A stretch of DNA of 64,000 bases, from the NCBI RefSeq assembly GCF_002286985.1, contig NZ_NSKC01000009.1, positions 124,001-188,000 of the forward strand, given 5' to 3'. Of this stretch, positions 51,775-60,563 are shown piece after piece. The stretch's first letter is position 1. The number at the start of each line of letters is the position of its first letter. The position numbers and the translations under genes are program-made. This stretch comes from Halorubrum salipaludis (GTDB lineage: Archaea > Halobacteriota > Halobacteria > Halobacteriales > Haloferacaceae). The notes under the pieces are model-generated. The model was not told the DNA's origin. It did no database searches and worked only from the letters and a program-made list of their open reading frames with translations.

Positions 51775-52197
51775 GGCGGCGATCGATAAACGGAGTGGGT
51801 ATTGCAGATCGGTAGCGGCGAGACGGTATTTAAGTATCCGTGAGCGACGGCAACGACCACTTATAAAAACGGCGTAGTGGCGCGTGCCTGTGAGGCCGCC
51901 TCGCGGCCAAGCAGCACGCGCGAGGGAGTCGGCCGGCGCTTATAAGCGCCGGCCGACGAGGCTGGGGAGGTGTGAGGTGCGGTTGTGGTGCGGTTGTGGG
52001 TGGGACTCAAAGGGGCAGCCGGGAGGTGGGCAGAGGCGACGCAAGCACCGCAACGAGTGAGCGGAGCGAACGAGTGAGGGGCGCAGCGAGCGTCTGCCCA
52101 CCTCGCGGTTGGGGCTTTGGAGGTTTTCACCGGAGCGTTATCGATCACTTATAAACAGCCGACAGCACCACCACAATCCGATTTATAAACAACCGAT
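51775..52197 (+). repeat. Structured dispersed element, copy D (most complete)
   Basis: Fourth and fullest element, plus orientation, between two converging genes. In order: start block gatcgataaacggagtgggt, TATA-like cttataaa (51860-51867), hairpin 1 (51881-51887 with 51914-51920; inner 51894-51899 with 51903-51908), a perfect 30-bp palindrome with TTATAA at its centre (51928-51957), GTGGGACTCAAAGGGGC, stem 3 (52023-52034 with 52093-52104, twelve pairs), GGGGCTTTGGAGG and the end box CCGATTTATAAACAACCGAT. It fills most of the 593-nt gap 51711-52303. I see no credible gene in it. Confidence 0.9.
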
Positions 52198-52303
52198 AAA
52201 CCGTAGTGATTCAGGTACTCCCGCCGTCGATCGGGGGTGTGCGCTTCGGCGGGCGGTCGAGTCGACGAGGGGAGCTCAAACGGGCGAGACTCGACGCGTG
52301 TTT

Positions 52304-53230
52304 TTAAAACAACCCGCCGACCCGCGAGAGGAGCCGCGGGACCTCCTCGGCGATCGCGTGTCGCTTCAGCAGCGCGAACCCGACGACGATGACGGCGAAG
52401 CCGGCGACCGTCAGCGGGGTCACGGGTTCCGCGAGGAGCACCGCCCCGGCGACGGTCGCGACCACGGGCACGACGTAGGAGACGAGGTTGATCTCGAACG
52501 CGCCCAGCCGGTCGAGCAGCGTGAAGTAGATGGTGTACGCGACCGCCGAGGACAACACGCCGAGGAACAGCAGCGCGCCGACCGCCGGGAGCTCGGCCGA
52601 CGGGAGCTGTTGGCTCTCGCCCAGCCCGAGGCTGAGCCCGTGGATGACCAGTGCGCCGAACAGCATCGCCCAGCCGGTGAGCGCGATGCTGGAGAAGCTC
52701 GTCTCCACGGTCCGGAGGCCGACGCTGCCGACCGCGACCGCGAGCACGCCGACCGAGATGAGCCCGACGCCGATCGTGACGCCCCCGGCCAGGTTCGCGG
52801 GATCGGGCTGGGCGACGAGCCCGACGCCGACGAACGCGAGCACCACGCCGAGCGCGCCGCGCGCGTCGAGGTCCGAGCCGCCGATCCAGAGGGCCGCGAC
52901 CGCGGCGGTCGCGATGGGAACGAGGCTGTAGGTGATCGAGGCGATGCCGCTCGTCGTGTACTGCTGGCCGACGAACAAAAGCGAGTTGTTGGCGGCGACG
53001 GAGAGCCCGCCGCTGAACCCGATCGCGGCCAGATCGCCGCGGGTCCGGGGAAGCGGGCCGCTCTCGGTCAGGAGGACGTACGAGACCAACGCCAGCGCCG
53101 CCACGTCGAACCGGTAGGCGGCGTACAGCACCGGCGGGTAGTAGTCGAGGCCGACCTCGATAGCGACGAAGGAGCCGCCCCACAGCGTCGCGAGCGCGAA
53201 GAACAGGACGACGTCTCGGTACCGGGACAC
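52304..53230 (-). CDS. EamA/DMT family transporter
   Basis: A 308-residue member of the drug/metabolite transporter superfamily with ten transmembrane helices in two EamA repeats. VVLFFALATLWGGSFVAIEV opens the first repeat with the conserved W-G motif, and LTGWAMLFGALVIHGLSLGL and VGALLFLGVLSSAVAYTIYF lie in the second repeat with its SA-x-A-Y motif. The C-terminus after helix 10 (LLKRHAIAEEVPRLLSRV) is soluble and basic. Substrates range from amino acids to nucleotide sugars; none can be assigned. The ATG at 53230 gives MSRYRDVVLFFAL. Confidence 0.92.
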   Translation of the reverse strand: MSRYRDVVLFFALATLWGGSFVAIEVGLDYYPPVLYAAYRFDVAALALVSYVLLTESGPLPRTRGDLAAIGFSGGLSVAANNSLLFVGQQYTTSGIASITYSLVPIATAAVAALWIGGSDLDARGALGVVLAFVGVGLVAQPDPANLAGGVTIGVGLISVGVLAVAVGSVGLRTVETSFSSIALTGWAMLFGALVIHGLSLGLGESQQLPSAELPAVGALLFLGVLSSAVAYTIYFTLLDRLGAFEINLVSYVVPVVATVAGAVLLAEPVTPLTVAGFAVIVVGFALLKRHAIAEEVPRLLSRVGGLF

Positions 53231-53275
53231 GTTCGGAACAACGGGGTGCCGAAGTAAAGCGGTGTCCGTTTCGGC

Positions 53276-54322
53276 TCAGTAGCCGCGGACGATCAGGTAG
53301 TCCGCGAGGTCGGCCAACAGCTCGCGGGACCCGCTCTCGGGCAGGATCTCGAGGTGTTCCTTCGACCGCGCCGTGAGGTCCTCGGCCGTGTCCCGGGCGT
53401 ACGCGATCGAGCCGACCTCCTCTAAGGCCGCCACCGCGTCGTCGATGGCCTCCTCGGTCACCTCGGCGGGCGTGTCGGCGTCGACCAGCCCGTCCACGTC
53501 GACGCCCTGCTGGCGGGCGTGGAGGGTGATCAGCGTCTCCTTCCCCTCGACGAGGTCGGAGCCGCGCTGCTTGCCCAGGTCCTCGGAGGGGACCGTCAGG
53601 TCGAGCACGTCGTCCTGGATCTGGAACGCCCGCCCCGAGTCGATCCCGTACTGGTAGAGGGCGTCGACGACCTCCTCGTCGGCGCCGAGGAGGAGGGCCG
53701 GGGTCGCGGCCGAGGCGCCGTAGAGGACGGCGGTCTTCAGCTCGACCATCTCCAAGTACTCCTCCGGGAGGATGTCGTCGCGGCTCTCGAAGGCGACGTC
53801 GAGCGCCTGTCCCTCGCAGATCTCCGTGCAGGTGGACGCGAGCATCCGCATTGCCTCCAGCCCGTTTTGGGGGTCCGCGCCCGTCTCCGTCATGAACTCG
53901 AACGCCTTCGAGTAGAGGGTGTCGCCGGCGAGGATGGCGGTCGAGGTGTCGTACTGCTCGTGGACGGCCGGGACGCCCCGCCGCAGGTCGTCCTCGTCCA
54001 TGATGTCGTCGTGGATCAGCGTGAACGACTGGATCACCTCGATCGCGACCGCAGCGCGCATCACGTCGACAGTGTTGCCGTCGAGGGCCGCAAACTCGCG
54101 GAAGTCGGCGCCGAGCGGGTCGGTGCCGGTCACCGCCTCCGCGGCCAGCGTCGCCACCGTCGGCCGGAGCCGCTTGCCGCCCGCTTCGAGGATGTATCGG
54201 GTCGCCTCGTAGAGCCGCTCCGGCTCCTGTATCGGCAGCTCCTCGTCGATAGCGGCGTTGACGAGGTCACGCCGCTCGCGGATGGCTTCCAGCACCCGCG
54301 CCTCCTTCGTCTCGCTCGTCAT
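53276..54322 (-). CDS. idsA: Polyprenyl (geranylgeranyl/farnesyl) diphosphate synthase
   Basis: A 348-residue trans-prenyltransferase that builds the C20 geranylgeranyl (or C15) chains of archaeal membrane lipids and quinones. The first Asp-rich motif is [14 protein letters not shown] (Asp105-Asp109, D-D-x-x-D), the second [33 protein letters not shown] carries the diphosphate-binding Lys/Arg. The residues upstream of the first motif (SFTLIHDD) set chain length; their meaning is not tested here. Its start overlaps the RNase J stop by four bases. This RNase J-idsA coupling is seen in other haloarchaea. Confidence 0.95.
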   Translation of the reverse strand: MTSETKEARVLEAIRERRDLVNAAIDEELPIQEPERLYEATRYILEAGGKRLRPTVATLAAEAVTGTDPLGADFREFAALDGNTVDVMRAAVAIEVIQSFTLIHDDIMDEDDLRRGVPAVHEQYDTSTAILAGDTLYSKAFEFMTETGADPQNGLEAMRMLASTCTEICEGQALDVAFESRDDILPEEYLEMVELKTAVLYGASAATPALLLGADEEVVDALYQYGIDSGRAFQIQDDVLDLTVPSEDLGKQRGSDLVEGKETLITLHARQQGVDVDGLVDADTPAEVTEEAIDDAVAALEEVGSIAYARDTAEDLTARSKEHLEILPESGSRELLADLADYLIVRGY

Positions 54323-55671
54323 TCGACGAGCTGGATGACGCTCCCGTTCTGCGTGACGTGCACGTCACGGCCGAGCTTGTACCCCTGCGACTTCGCGAGG
54401 TCGACGTACGGCGAACGACCCTTCAGCGTCTGGTGGCCGGGAATGAGGTGCTGGGGCTGGAGCGCCTGCAGCATCTCGTAGTGGCCCTCCTCGCGGAGGT
54501 GGCCGGAGACGTGGATGTCGTCGTAGAGGCGCGCGCCCTGCATCCGGAGGAGCTGTTCGGACTGGTACCGCTGCCCCTCGTTGGTCGGCTCCGGAATGAC
54601 GCTCGCGCTGAAGACGACCTTGTCGCCGTCGTCGATTTCGTACGGGGTCTCGCCGCGGCCCATGCGGGTCAACATTGCGCGCGGCTCGCCCTGGTGGCCC
54701 GTCACGATGGGGAGGAAGTTCCCCTTCCCCTCCTTCATGATCCGCTTGAACGCGCGGTCGACCGACTTCCGGTGGCCGTACATGCCGACGTCGCCCTGGA
54801 AGTCGACGAAGTCGAGCCGCTCCGCGGTGCCCGAGTACTTCTCCATCGAGCGACCGAGCAGGACCGGCTGCCGGCCGATCTCGCGGGCGTACTCGACGAG
54901 CGTCTTCACGCGGGCGATGTGGGAGGAGAACGTCGTGGCGATGATCCCGCCCGAGTAGTCCTCCATCGATTTGAGCGTGTCCTCGACGTGCTTCTTCGCG
55001 TACGACTCGGAGGGCGTCCGACCTTTCCGGCCGGCGTTCGTACAGTCCTCGATGTAACAGAGGACGCCCTCGTCCTGACGGCCGATCTCGCGGAACCGGT
55101 CCATGTCGATCGGGTCGCCGATGACCGGCGTGTGGTCCAGTCGCTTGTCGAGGCCGTAGACGATCGCGCCCTCGGGCGTGTGGAGGACCGGGTTGATCGC
55201 GTCGATGATCGAGTGGGTGACGTTGACGAACTCCATCTCGACCTGCTCGGAGTCGCCGATGGCCATCGTGCCGCCCGCCTTCATCTTCACGAGGTCGTTG
55301 TCGACCTGGAACTTCCCCTCGTCGTCGATCTGCTGTTTGACCAGCTCGATCGTGTACGGCGAGCCGACGATGGGCGCGTCGTACCGGTGCGCGAGCTTCG
55401 GGATGCCCGCGATGTGGTCGAGGTGACCGTGAGTGGGGACGATCGCCTGCACGTCGCCCTCCAGCTCGCTCATGACGCGGTCGTCCGGGATCGCGCCCAT
55501 GTCGATCAGGTCGAGGCTGTGCATGCTCTCGGTCTCCACGTTGTCGTGGATGAGGACCTTACTGAGGTTCAGGCCCATGTCGAAGATGACGATGTCGTCG
55601 CCCGCTCTGACCGCCGTCATCTGTCGACCGACCTCTTCGTAACCGCCGAGTGTCGCAATTTCGATTTCCAT
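54319..55671 (-). CDS. rnj: Archaeal ribonuclease J (beta-CASP 5'-exoribonuclease)
   Basis: A 450-residue metallo-beta-lactamase/beta-CASP nuclease. [20 protein letters not shown] is the N-terminal signature of RNase [10 protein letters not shown] at residues 81-89 is motif 2 with the zinc ligands; [20 protein letters not shown] gives motif 3; and [19 protein letters not shown] and [13 protein letters not shown] are beta-CASP motifs B and C. It degrades RNA 5' to 3' in the cytoplasm and takes part in decay and maturation. It is the first gene of a pair with idsA. A 302-nt gap (55672-55973) separates it from the divergent LSm gene. Confidence 0.95.
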   Translation of the reverse strand: MEIEIATLGGYEEVGRQMTAVRAGDDIVIFDMGLNLSKVLIHDNVETESMHSLDLIDMGAIPDDRVMSELEGDVQAIVPTHGHLDHIAGIPKLAHRYDAPIVGSPYTIELVKQQIDDEGKFQVDNDLVKMKAGGTMAIGDSEQVEMEFVNVTHSIIDAINPVLHTPEGAIVYGLDKRLDHTPVIGDPIDMDRFREIGRQDEGVLCYIEDCTNAGRKGRTPSESYAKKHVEDTLKSMEDYSGGIIATTFSSHIARVKTLVEYAREIGRQPVLLGRSMEKYSGTAERLDFVDFQGDVGMYGHRKSVDRAFKRIMKEGKGNFLPIVTGHQGEPRAMLTRMGRGETPYEIDDGDKVVFSASVIPEPTNEGQRYQSEQLLRMQGARLYDDIHVSGHLREEGHYEMLQALQPQHLIPGHQTLKGRSPYVDLAKSQGYKLGRDVHVTQNGSVIQLVE

Positions 55672-55973
55672 GGTTTGTGGGTTCGAACGCCGTGGTGGCG
55701 TCCATCACTGAAACCCCGCAAGGAGCCGTCAGCGCTACGTTGATCCGCGCGTCGTTGAGGCCCCGCTACGGCCGAGCCGACGTCGACTCACCGTGTCCCG
55801 CGGGAGTGTGGTACCCGGAGGTACAGCAGCCCGTCTTAAAAACACCCGGGTTCGAGCGCGCCGTTTGCGGCCCGCCGGCGACGGCCGTCGATCGCGGGCG
55901 TCTCGCGGCGAAAGCCGGACGAGCCCCCGGCGTCCCGGTATTTTTATTAGTGCGACGGGCGGCGATACGGACA
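55672..55973. other. Divergent intergenic region, RNase J / LSm
   Basis: The 302-nt gap contains the LSm promoter at its right end (TATA-like box at 55939-55949). On the minus strand a gtttttaag box lies about 170 nt before the RNase J start, suggesting a long leader for that mRNA. I see no coding sequence with a good start or composition, and no repeat. Confidence 0.5.
55939..55949 (+). promoter_or_regulatory. TATA-like box of the LSm-rpl37e operon
   Basis: The run tatttttatta lies 25-35 nt before the ATG at 55974 and is the most AT-rich point in the gap. Confidence 0.65.
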
Positions 55974-56216
55974 ATGAGTGGACGACCCCTCGACGTGCTC
56001 GAAGCGTCGCTCGAGGAGCCGGTGACGGTTCACCTGAAGGACGGGACGACCTACTACGGCATCCTCGCCGGCTACGACCAGCACATGAACGTCGTCATCG
56101 AGCCGGAGTCCGACGTGGACGACCGCGTCGACGACGACCTCGACGGCGAGTTCGCGGTCGCGATCGAAGACACAACGATTATACGCGGCGATAACGTCGT
56201 CACCATCAAAGCATGA
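55974..56216 (+). CDS. lsm: Sm-like RNA-binding protein (LSm)
   Basis: An 80-residue archaeal Sm1-type protein that forms a heptameric ring binding U-rich RNA, the archaeal counterpart of Hfq. [20 protein letters not shown] contains the Sm1 motif (strand with h-x-x-L-K-D/N-G), [20 protein letters not shown] is strand 2-3 with the conserved G-x-D-x-x-M-N, and [12 protein letters not shown] is the Sm2 motif (I-R-G-D/N). An acidic loop of about 15 residues between strands 3 and 4 is halophilic. The stop overlaps the rpl37e start (ATGA). The start is set by the TATA box and by the family N-terminus. Confidence 0.96.
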   Translation: MSGRPLDVLEASLEEPVTVHLKDGTTYYGILAGYDQHMNVVIEPESDVDDRVDDDLDGEFAVAIEDTTIIRGDNVVTIKA

Positions 56217-56389
56217 CCGGCTCCGGAACGCCCTCTCAGGGGAAGAAGAACAAGACGGTTCACGTGAAGTGCCGCCGCTGCGGCGAGAAATCCTACCACG
56301 TCAAGAAGGAGCGCTGCTCCTCGTGCGGCTTCGGCGACTCCGCCTCCCGCCGCGACTACGCCTGGCAGTCGAAGAACGGCGACAACTGA
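56213..56389 (+). CDS. rpl37e: 50S ribosomal protein L37e
   Basis: A 58-residue zinc-binding protein of the large ribosomal subunit. [20 protein letters not shown] leads to the zinc site Cys-x2-Cys (CRRC) and then, 11 residues on, a second Cys-x2-Cys (CSSC) in [20 protein letters not shown]. The tail WQSKNGDN matches archaeal L37e. It is the second gene of the well-known archaeal LSm-L37e operon and overlaps the LSm stop by four bases, so its translation is probably coupled. Confidence 0.97.
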   Translation: MTGSGTPSQGKKNKTVHVKCRRCGEKSYHVKKERCSSCGFGDSASRRDYAWQSKNGDN

Positions 56390-56551
56390 CGACCGCGCTC
56401 TCTCTTTCGACGCTTTCGTTTCCCAGCTCTCCAGCCGCTGCGCCGGACCGTCGGGTCGACGCGCCCGGTCGATCGGCGAGCGCGGCTTCCGATCCCCCGA
56501 CGCGACCGCCGGGAGCCCAACCGTTACCCCTCGGGCTCGCCGACGGCGGAC

Positions 56552-57583
56552 ATGGACCTCTCGATCGTCGACCTCTCGCCGGTCCCCGCGGGCGGGACCG
56601 CGGCCGACGCGTACGCGAACACGGTATCCGCCGCGGAGCAGGCCGAGCGGCTGGGCTACTCGCGGTTCTGGGTCGCCGAACACCACGGCATGGGCGATCA
56701 CCTCGCCGGGACGACCCCGGAGGTGCTGCTCGGTCGGCTCGCGGGCGCGACCGAGGAGATCCGGATCGGCTCCGGCGCCGTCCTGCTCAACCACTACAGC
56801 CCGTACAAGGTCGCGGAGGCGTTCGGGACGCTCGACGGGCTCGCGCCGGGACGGATCGACGCCGGCCTCGGCCGAGCGAACGGGTCGCCGGCATCGGACC
56901 GGGCGCTCGGCACGGACCGCCGCGTCGAGGACCCCGACGAGGACCACGAGGAGCGCATCCGCGCGGTCGTGAACCACCTATACGACGCCTTCCCCGACGA
57001 CCACCCGTACGGCGATCTGACGGTCCCGCGCTCGGGGGCGGCCCCGCCGGTCCCGTGGGTGCTCGGTTCCAGCCCGTCGAGCGCGGCGATCGCCGGGAAG
57101 CTCGGCGCCCGGTTCTGCTTCGCGGCGTTCATCCGACCGGGACTCGCCGAGCGCGCCTTCGAGACCTACCGCGAGCGATTCGAGCCCACGGGGCTCGGCG
57201 GCGGGCCCGAGGAGCCGCACGGGATGGTCGCGGTCAACGCGGTCGCCGCCGAGACGGACGCGGCCGCGGCGCGCCGCCGCGCGCCCGCGGAGGCGACCTT
57301 CAAGCGGATGCGACGCGGCGAGGTCGGGTCGATCCCCTCGGTCGAGGAGTCGATCGCGGAGCTCGGCGGCGCCCCCGACCCGACGCCGGCGACCCTCGAC
57401 GCCGACGAGTGGCCGCGAGCGATCTCGGGGAGCCCGGAGACGATATCCGGCCTGCTCGAACAGCTCGCCGACCGGGTCGGCGCCGACGAGGTGATGATCC
57501 AGCACGCGGTGCCCGACCACGGGGACGCGCTGGAATCGCACGCGCTGTTGGCGGAGGCGGTCGGGACCGAGTCGCGGGCGTGA
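56552..57583 (+). CDS. LLM class flavin-dependent oxidoreductase (luciferase-like)
   Basis: A 343-residue bacterial-luciferase-like TIM-barrel protein. LSIVDLSPVPAGGTAADAYA starts the barrel, GYSRFWVAEHHGMGDHLAG is the conserved W-x-A-E-H-H motif of the MsnO8/luciferase-like subgroup, and RIGSGAVLLNHYSPYKVAEA and GLAPGRIDAGLGRANGS bind the flavin phosphate. Members use FMN (or F420 in some archaea) and oxygen to oxidise long-chain or small substrates; none is assigned. The start at 56552 gives the canonical MDLSIVDLSPV. It follows the ribosomal gene by 162 nt with an independent upstream region. Confidence 0.92.
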   Translation: MDLSIVDLSPVPAGGTAADAYANTVSAAEQAERLGYSRFWVAEHHGMGDHLAGTTPEVLLGRLAGATEEIRIGSGAVLLNHYSPYKVAEAFGTLDGLAPGRIDAGLGRANGSPASDRALGTDRRVEDPDEDHEERIRAVVNHLYDAFPDDHPYGDLTVPRSGAAPPVPWVLGSSPSSAAIAGKLGARFCFAAFIRPGLAERAFETYRERFEPTGLGGGPEEPHGMVAVNAVAAETDAAAARRRAPAEATFKRMRRGEVGSIPSVEESIAELGGAPDPTPATLDADEWPRAISGSPETISGLLEQLADRVGADEVMIQHAVPDHGDALESHALLAEAVGTESRA

Positions 57584-57698
57584 CCGCGGCAGGGGGTGAG
57601 ACTCCCGGCGGCACGACTGCGTCCGGCCGTTCGGCGGTCCGTCGTCGCCCGGGCCACCACCCTCGTCGCCCTTCTCCTACCCGTCGCGATTCGGACTG

Positions 57699-58736
57699 CT
57701 ACTCCACGCGCTCGCGGGCGGCGGCGACGAGCATCGGCAGCATGACGGTCGCGTCGCCGTAGACCGAGGCGTTGCGCGCGTCCTTCTCCAGTTTCCCCCA
57801 CGAGCGCGCCTCCTCGAGGGTCGCGCCCGAGAGCCCGCCGGTCGCCTCCGGGTCCATCGTGATCTGGACCGCGTAGTCGTACGCGCGCGGCGTGACGAGC
57901 ATCGTCTGGAGCGTGAAGTTCTTCGGGACGCCGCCGCCGACGAGCAGGCAGCCGGCGTCGTCGGCGTCGAACGCGAGGTCGGTCAACTCCGTCATGTCCG
58001 CGAGGGCGTCCAGCGTGAAGTCGGCGGTCTGGGCGTACATCCACGCCTGCAACCCGAGCACGGAGTCCTGCACCGCGGGGCAGTAGACCGGCACGTCGCA
58101 CTCATAGGCCGCGGCGGCGACGCCGGGGTCCTCGGCCACGTCGTCGCGCTCGTTGACCGCGGCGTTGGCGCGGCCGAGTTCGCGTGTCAGGTCCGCGATG
58201 GAGACGGGGTCGGCCCCCTCGCTGTCGGGGTCGGCCTCCAGCTCCGGGAACACCTCCTCGCGAAGGTGGCCCTCGAAGGCGGCGAAGTGCTCCTGCGGGA
58301 GGTAGACGTTGTAGATGCGGTCGACGCCCTCGTCGCGGAGCCCCTCGTCGTGCTCGCGGGGGGTCTTCTCCGGGTCGTGGGTCCGGCCGTGGTGGTGTTT
58401 CCCGCCGATCGCCTCGATGGCGTCGTGGGTGAGGTTCGCCCCCGTTGTCACCAGGGCGTCGACGTAGCCGTCGCGGATGAGGTCGGAGACGATCCGGCGC
58501 ATCCCCGCTGGCACCATCGCGCCCGCCAGCGAGAGGAACACGGTGCAGTCGTCGTTCGCGAACATCTCCGCGAGCACGTCGCCCGCCTCGTTGACGGACG
58601 CCGCGCCGATCCCCGCGTCGCCGTACCCCTCGACCAGCTGTCCGACCGTCATGTCGCCGGTCGCGCGGGTGTGTCCGACCGGGTCCTCGTGGAACTCCTC
58701 GCGCCCCTCGCGCGCTTCGTCGTCGCTGTCGCTCAT
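57699..58736 (-). CDS. dys: Deoxyhypusine synthase
   Basis: A 345-residue archaeal deoxyhypusine synthase, which moves the aminobutyl group of spermidine (or agmatine-type donors in haloarchaea) onto a Lys of translation factor aIF5A. MTVGQLVEGYGDAGIGAASV opens the family-specific N-terminus; MVPAGMRRIVSDLIRDGYVD and TTGANLTHDAIEAIGG belong to the NAD-binding Rossmann part. The catalytic Lys is in EEARSWGKLEKDA (about residue 315), preceded by DPEATGGLSGATLEEARSW, a typical S-G-A-x-x-x-E-A stretch. The acidic N-terminal 25 residues are halophilic. It converges with the LLM oxidoreductase gene. Confidence 0.95.
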   Translation of the reverse strand: MSDSDDEAREGREEFHEDPVGHTRATGDMTVGQLVEGYGDAGIGAASVNEAGDVLAEMFANDDCTVFLSLAGAMVPAGMRRIVSDLIRDGYVDALVTTGANLTHDAIEAIGGKHHHGRTHDPEKTPREHDEGLRDEGVDRIYNVYLPQEHFAAFEGHLREEVFPELEADPDSEGADPVSIADLTRELGRANAAVNERDDVAEDPGVAAAAYECDVPVYCPAVQDSVLGLQAWMYAQTADFTLDALADMTELTDLAFDADDAGCLLVGGGVPKNFTLQTMLVTPRAYDYAVQITMDPEATGGLSGATLEEARSWGKLEKDARNASVYGDATVMLPMLVAAARERVE

Positions 58737-58815
58737 GCCGAGAGGTGCGGCGCGCGACCGTTTGAAACGACCGATCCGTCGGCCGTGCTACCGGCGGGTC
58801 ACTCCACTGGCCACC

Positions 58816-59112
58816 CTACCGCTCGGCTCCCGCGCCGCCCGCGCCTCCGCTCACCGGCGGGAACAGCGCCAGTTCGTCGCCCGCTTCGAGCGTCGCGTCC
58901 ATCCCGCCGCCCTGACGGACGTTCTTCCCGTTCCGGAGGACGTTGATGTGGTCGGCGACCTCGCCGTCCTCGAGCACTCGGTCGCGGAGGTCCGGGTGGG
59001 CCGCCAACAGCGCGTCGAGCGCGTCGTCGACCGTGTCTCCCGGCTCCGCCGCCACGTCTATCTCGCGTCCGCCGGCGATCTCCGCGAGGTCGGCGAACAG
59101 CTTCCACTCCAT
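58816..59112 (-). CDS. samp1: SAMP1-like ubiquitin-fold (MoaD family) protein with a C-terminal extension
   Basis: A 98-residue beta-grasp protein. MEWKLFADLAEIAGGREIDV and DALDALLAAHPDLRDRV, then DHINVLRNGKNV and GDELALFPPVSGG match the small archaeal modifier SAMP1, which is conjugated to protein lysines through its C-terminal diglycine and also serves in molybdopterin sulfur transfer. In Haloferax SAMP1 ends with VSGG; here the Gly89-Gly90 pair is followed by eight further residues, AGGAGAER, before the stop. Conjugation or thiocarboxylation would need prior cleavage. The stop at 58816-58818 is clear. The start at 59112 gives the family MEWKLF. It lies just after the potassium gene pair. 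Confidence 0.9.
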   Translation of the reverse strand: MEWKLFADLAEIAGGREIDVAAEPGDTVDDALDALLAAHPDLRDRVLEDGEVADHINVLRNGKNVRQGGGMDATLEAGDELALFPPVSGGAGGAGAER

Positions 59113-59135
59113 ACGCGGATCCCCGCGCGGGCGGC

Positions 59136-60563
59136 TCAAGAGCGTTGCGCCCGGTCGGCGTCGTCGGCGTCGTCGGGGGCGTCGGGGGCGTCGGTCCCGT
59201 CTGTCCCGTCGGTGTCCGTGACGTCGGTCCCGTCGCCCTCGGAGGTTCCGTCCCCGTCGCCGCCGGCCGGATCGTCGCCCTCGCCGCTAACACCGCCTCC
59301 GTCGTCCCGGTCCTCTCCCTCGCTCCCGTCCGCAGCCGCCGCGGCGGCCGCCTCGAACCGACGGAGCGCGTCCGGCCGGCCGACGAGGTACACCAGGTCC
59401 CCCGGCGCGAACGCGTGCGACCGCGCGGGGATCGGCTGGACCGATCCGCCGTCGGGACGGACCGCGGCGACGACGACCCCAACGTCGCCGACGGTCGTCC
59501 CGACGAGCTCGCTCCCGGCCGCGACCGTGACGGTGGCCATCGTCTCGTCGACGCGGCGCAGGAGCGAGGCGAACTCCCGGTCGGCCTGCGGCTCCGCCGG
59601 CAGCGTGACGAGGCGGTAGCCGGACTCGTCGGTCAGCTGCTCGGCGTCCGACTCGTCGAGCGCGACGGTCGCCGCGTCGCCGGCGACGCCTCGGAGCTCG
59701 CCGGTGGCGACGCGTTTCGGCTCGGGCTCCGCCCGCCACACCTGCACCGCGTCGCCCGCGGTGGCGTTGTTCGGCGGGTCGGCGGCGATCGCGACCGCGG
59801 CCGAGCCCGGCGCCAGCGTCGGGCCGAGCCCGGCGGCCCGGGAGCCGACCGCGAAGTACTCGACGGTCCCGTCCTCGGTCACGTCCACGTCGACGTAGCC
59901 GACCGCGTACTCCTCTTTCACGCGGGTGACGAGCCGGGACCGGAGCTCCTCGGGCGAGAGCTTCCGCGCGAACAGCAGCGTCTTCTCGGCCAGCTCCGCC
60001 TTCTTCTCCGCCGAGACCGGGTCGTACGTCTCCATGTCCTCGATGTCTTCCGCCGCCGGGAGCGTGACCGCCGTGAACCGCCCGATCGCCCGGACGATCC
60101 CGCTCAGCTCTCCCTCGAGCTGTCGCGCCCCCGAGAGCGCGAACACGTCGACCGCGAGCCGGTCGCCGGCGTACCGGCCGACCGGCGCGGTGACCGCCGT
60201 GACGCCGATGGCGACGATGTTGAAGAACGCGCTCTCCGGGTCGAGCAGCCCCGGGCTCTCGCCGGCGGCGACCGCCCCGAGCGATGTCGTGTTGAGATAC
60301 AGCGCGACGACGGACACGCCGAGCAGCACCGTGACGCCCTCGGGGATCTCGTCGCGGAAGTACCAGCGGTACGCGAGCGCGGCCCCCCCGGCCACGACGA
60401 CCGAGAGGAGCGCGAACGAGAGGAGCGTCGCCGCCGCCTGTCGGGGCCGGGAGAACCCGACTCCCACCGGGGTTTCGCCGACGAGGCTCGCTCCGATCCC
60501 GACCGCATCTCCGAGGGGGAGGCCCCCTCCGGCGACGACCGCCTCCGCGAGCGGTCCGATCAT
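59136..60563 (-). CDS. TrkA-C domain membrane protein, potassium-transport related (second of a pair)
   Basis: A 475-residue protein. The N-terminal ~120 residues hold three to four hydrophobic segments (AATLLSFALLSVVVAGGAAL, TVLLGVSVVALYL and FFNIVAIGVTAVTA); a large soluble region follows. TrkA-C-like ligand-binding folds can be seen in the middle (AAVAIAADPPNNATAGDAVQ) and near the C-terminus (VAAGSELVGTTVGDVGVVVA then FAPGDLVYLVGRPDALRRFE). The C-terminal 50 residues are an acidic Thr/Asp/Gly-rich tail. Such proteins regulate or form part of K+ uptake systems in haloarchaea. Its ATG overlaps the stop of the upstream partner. A much longer upstream reading is Arg-rich and was discarded. 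Confidence 0.82.
   Translation of the reverse strand: MIGPLAEAVVAGGGLPLGDAVGIGASLVGETPVGVGFSRPRQAAATLLSFALLSVVVAGGAALAYRWYFRDEIPEGVTVLLGVSVVALYLNTTSLGAVAAGESPGLLDPESAFFNIVAIGVTAVTAPVGRYAGDRLAVDVFALSGARQLEGELSGIVRAIGRFTAVTLPAAEDIEDMETYDPVSAEKKAELAEKTLLFARKLSPEELRSRLVTRVKEEYAVGYVDVDVTEDGTVEYFAVGSRAAGLGPTLAPGSAAVAIAADPPNNATAGDAVQVWRAEPEPKRVATGELRGVAGDAATVALDESDAEQLTDESGYRLVTLPAEPQADREFASLLRRVDETMATVTVAAGSELVGTTVGDVGVVVAAVRPDGGSVQPIPARSHAFAPGDLVYLVGRPDALRRFEAAAAAAADGSEGEDRDDGGGVSGEGDDPAGGDGDGTSEGDGTDVTDTDGTDGTDAPDAPDDADDADRAQRS

Noticed and set aside
51861-52148. Antisense frames in element copies D (51861-52148 minus) and A (10814-11029 plus) encode similar peptides ending in AGAYKRRPTPSRVLLG-like sequence
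   Set aside because: The peptide similarity follows directly from the shared nucleotide repeat. Copies B and C break or shift the frame, composition is Arg/Ser/Pro-rich, and pairing of stems rather than the peptide is what is conserved.
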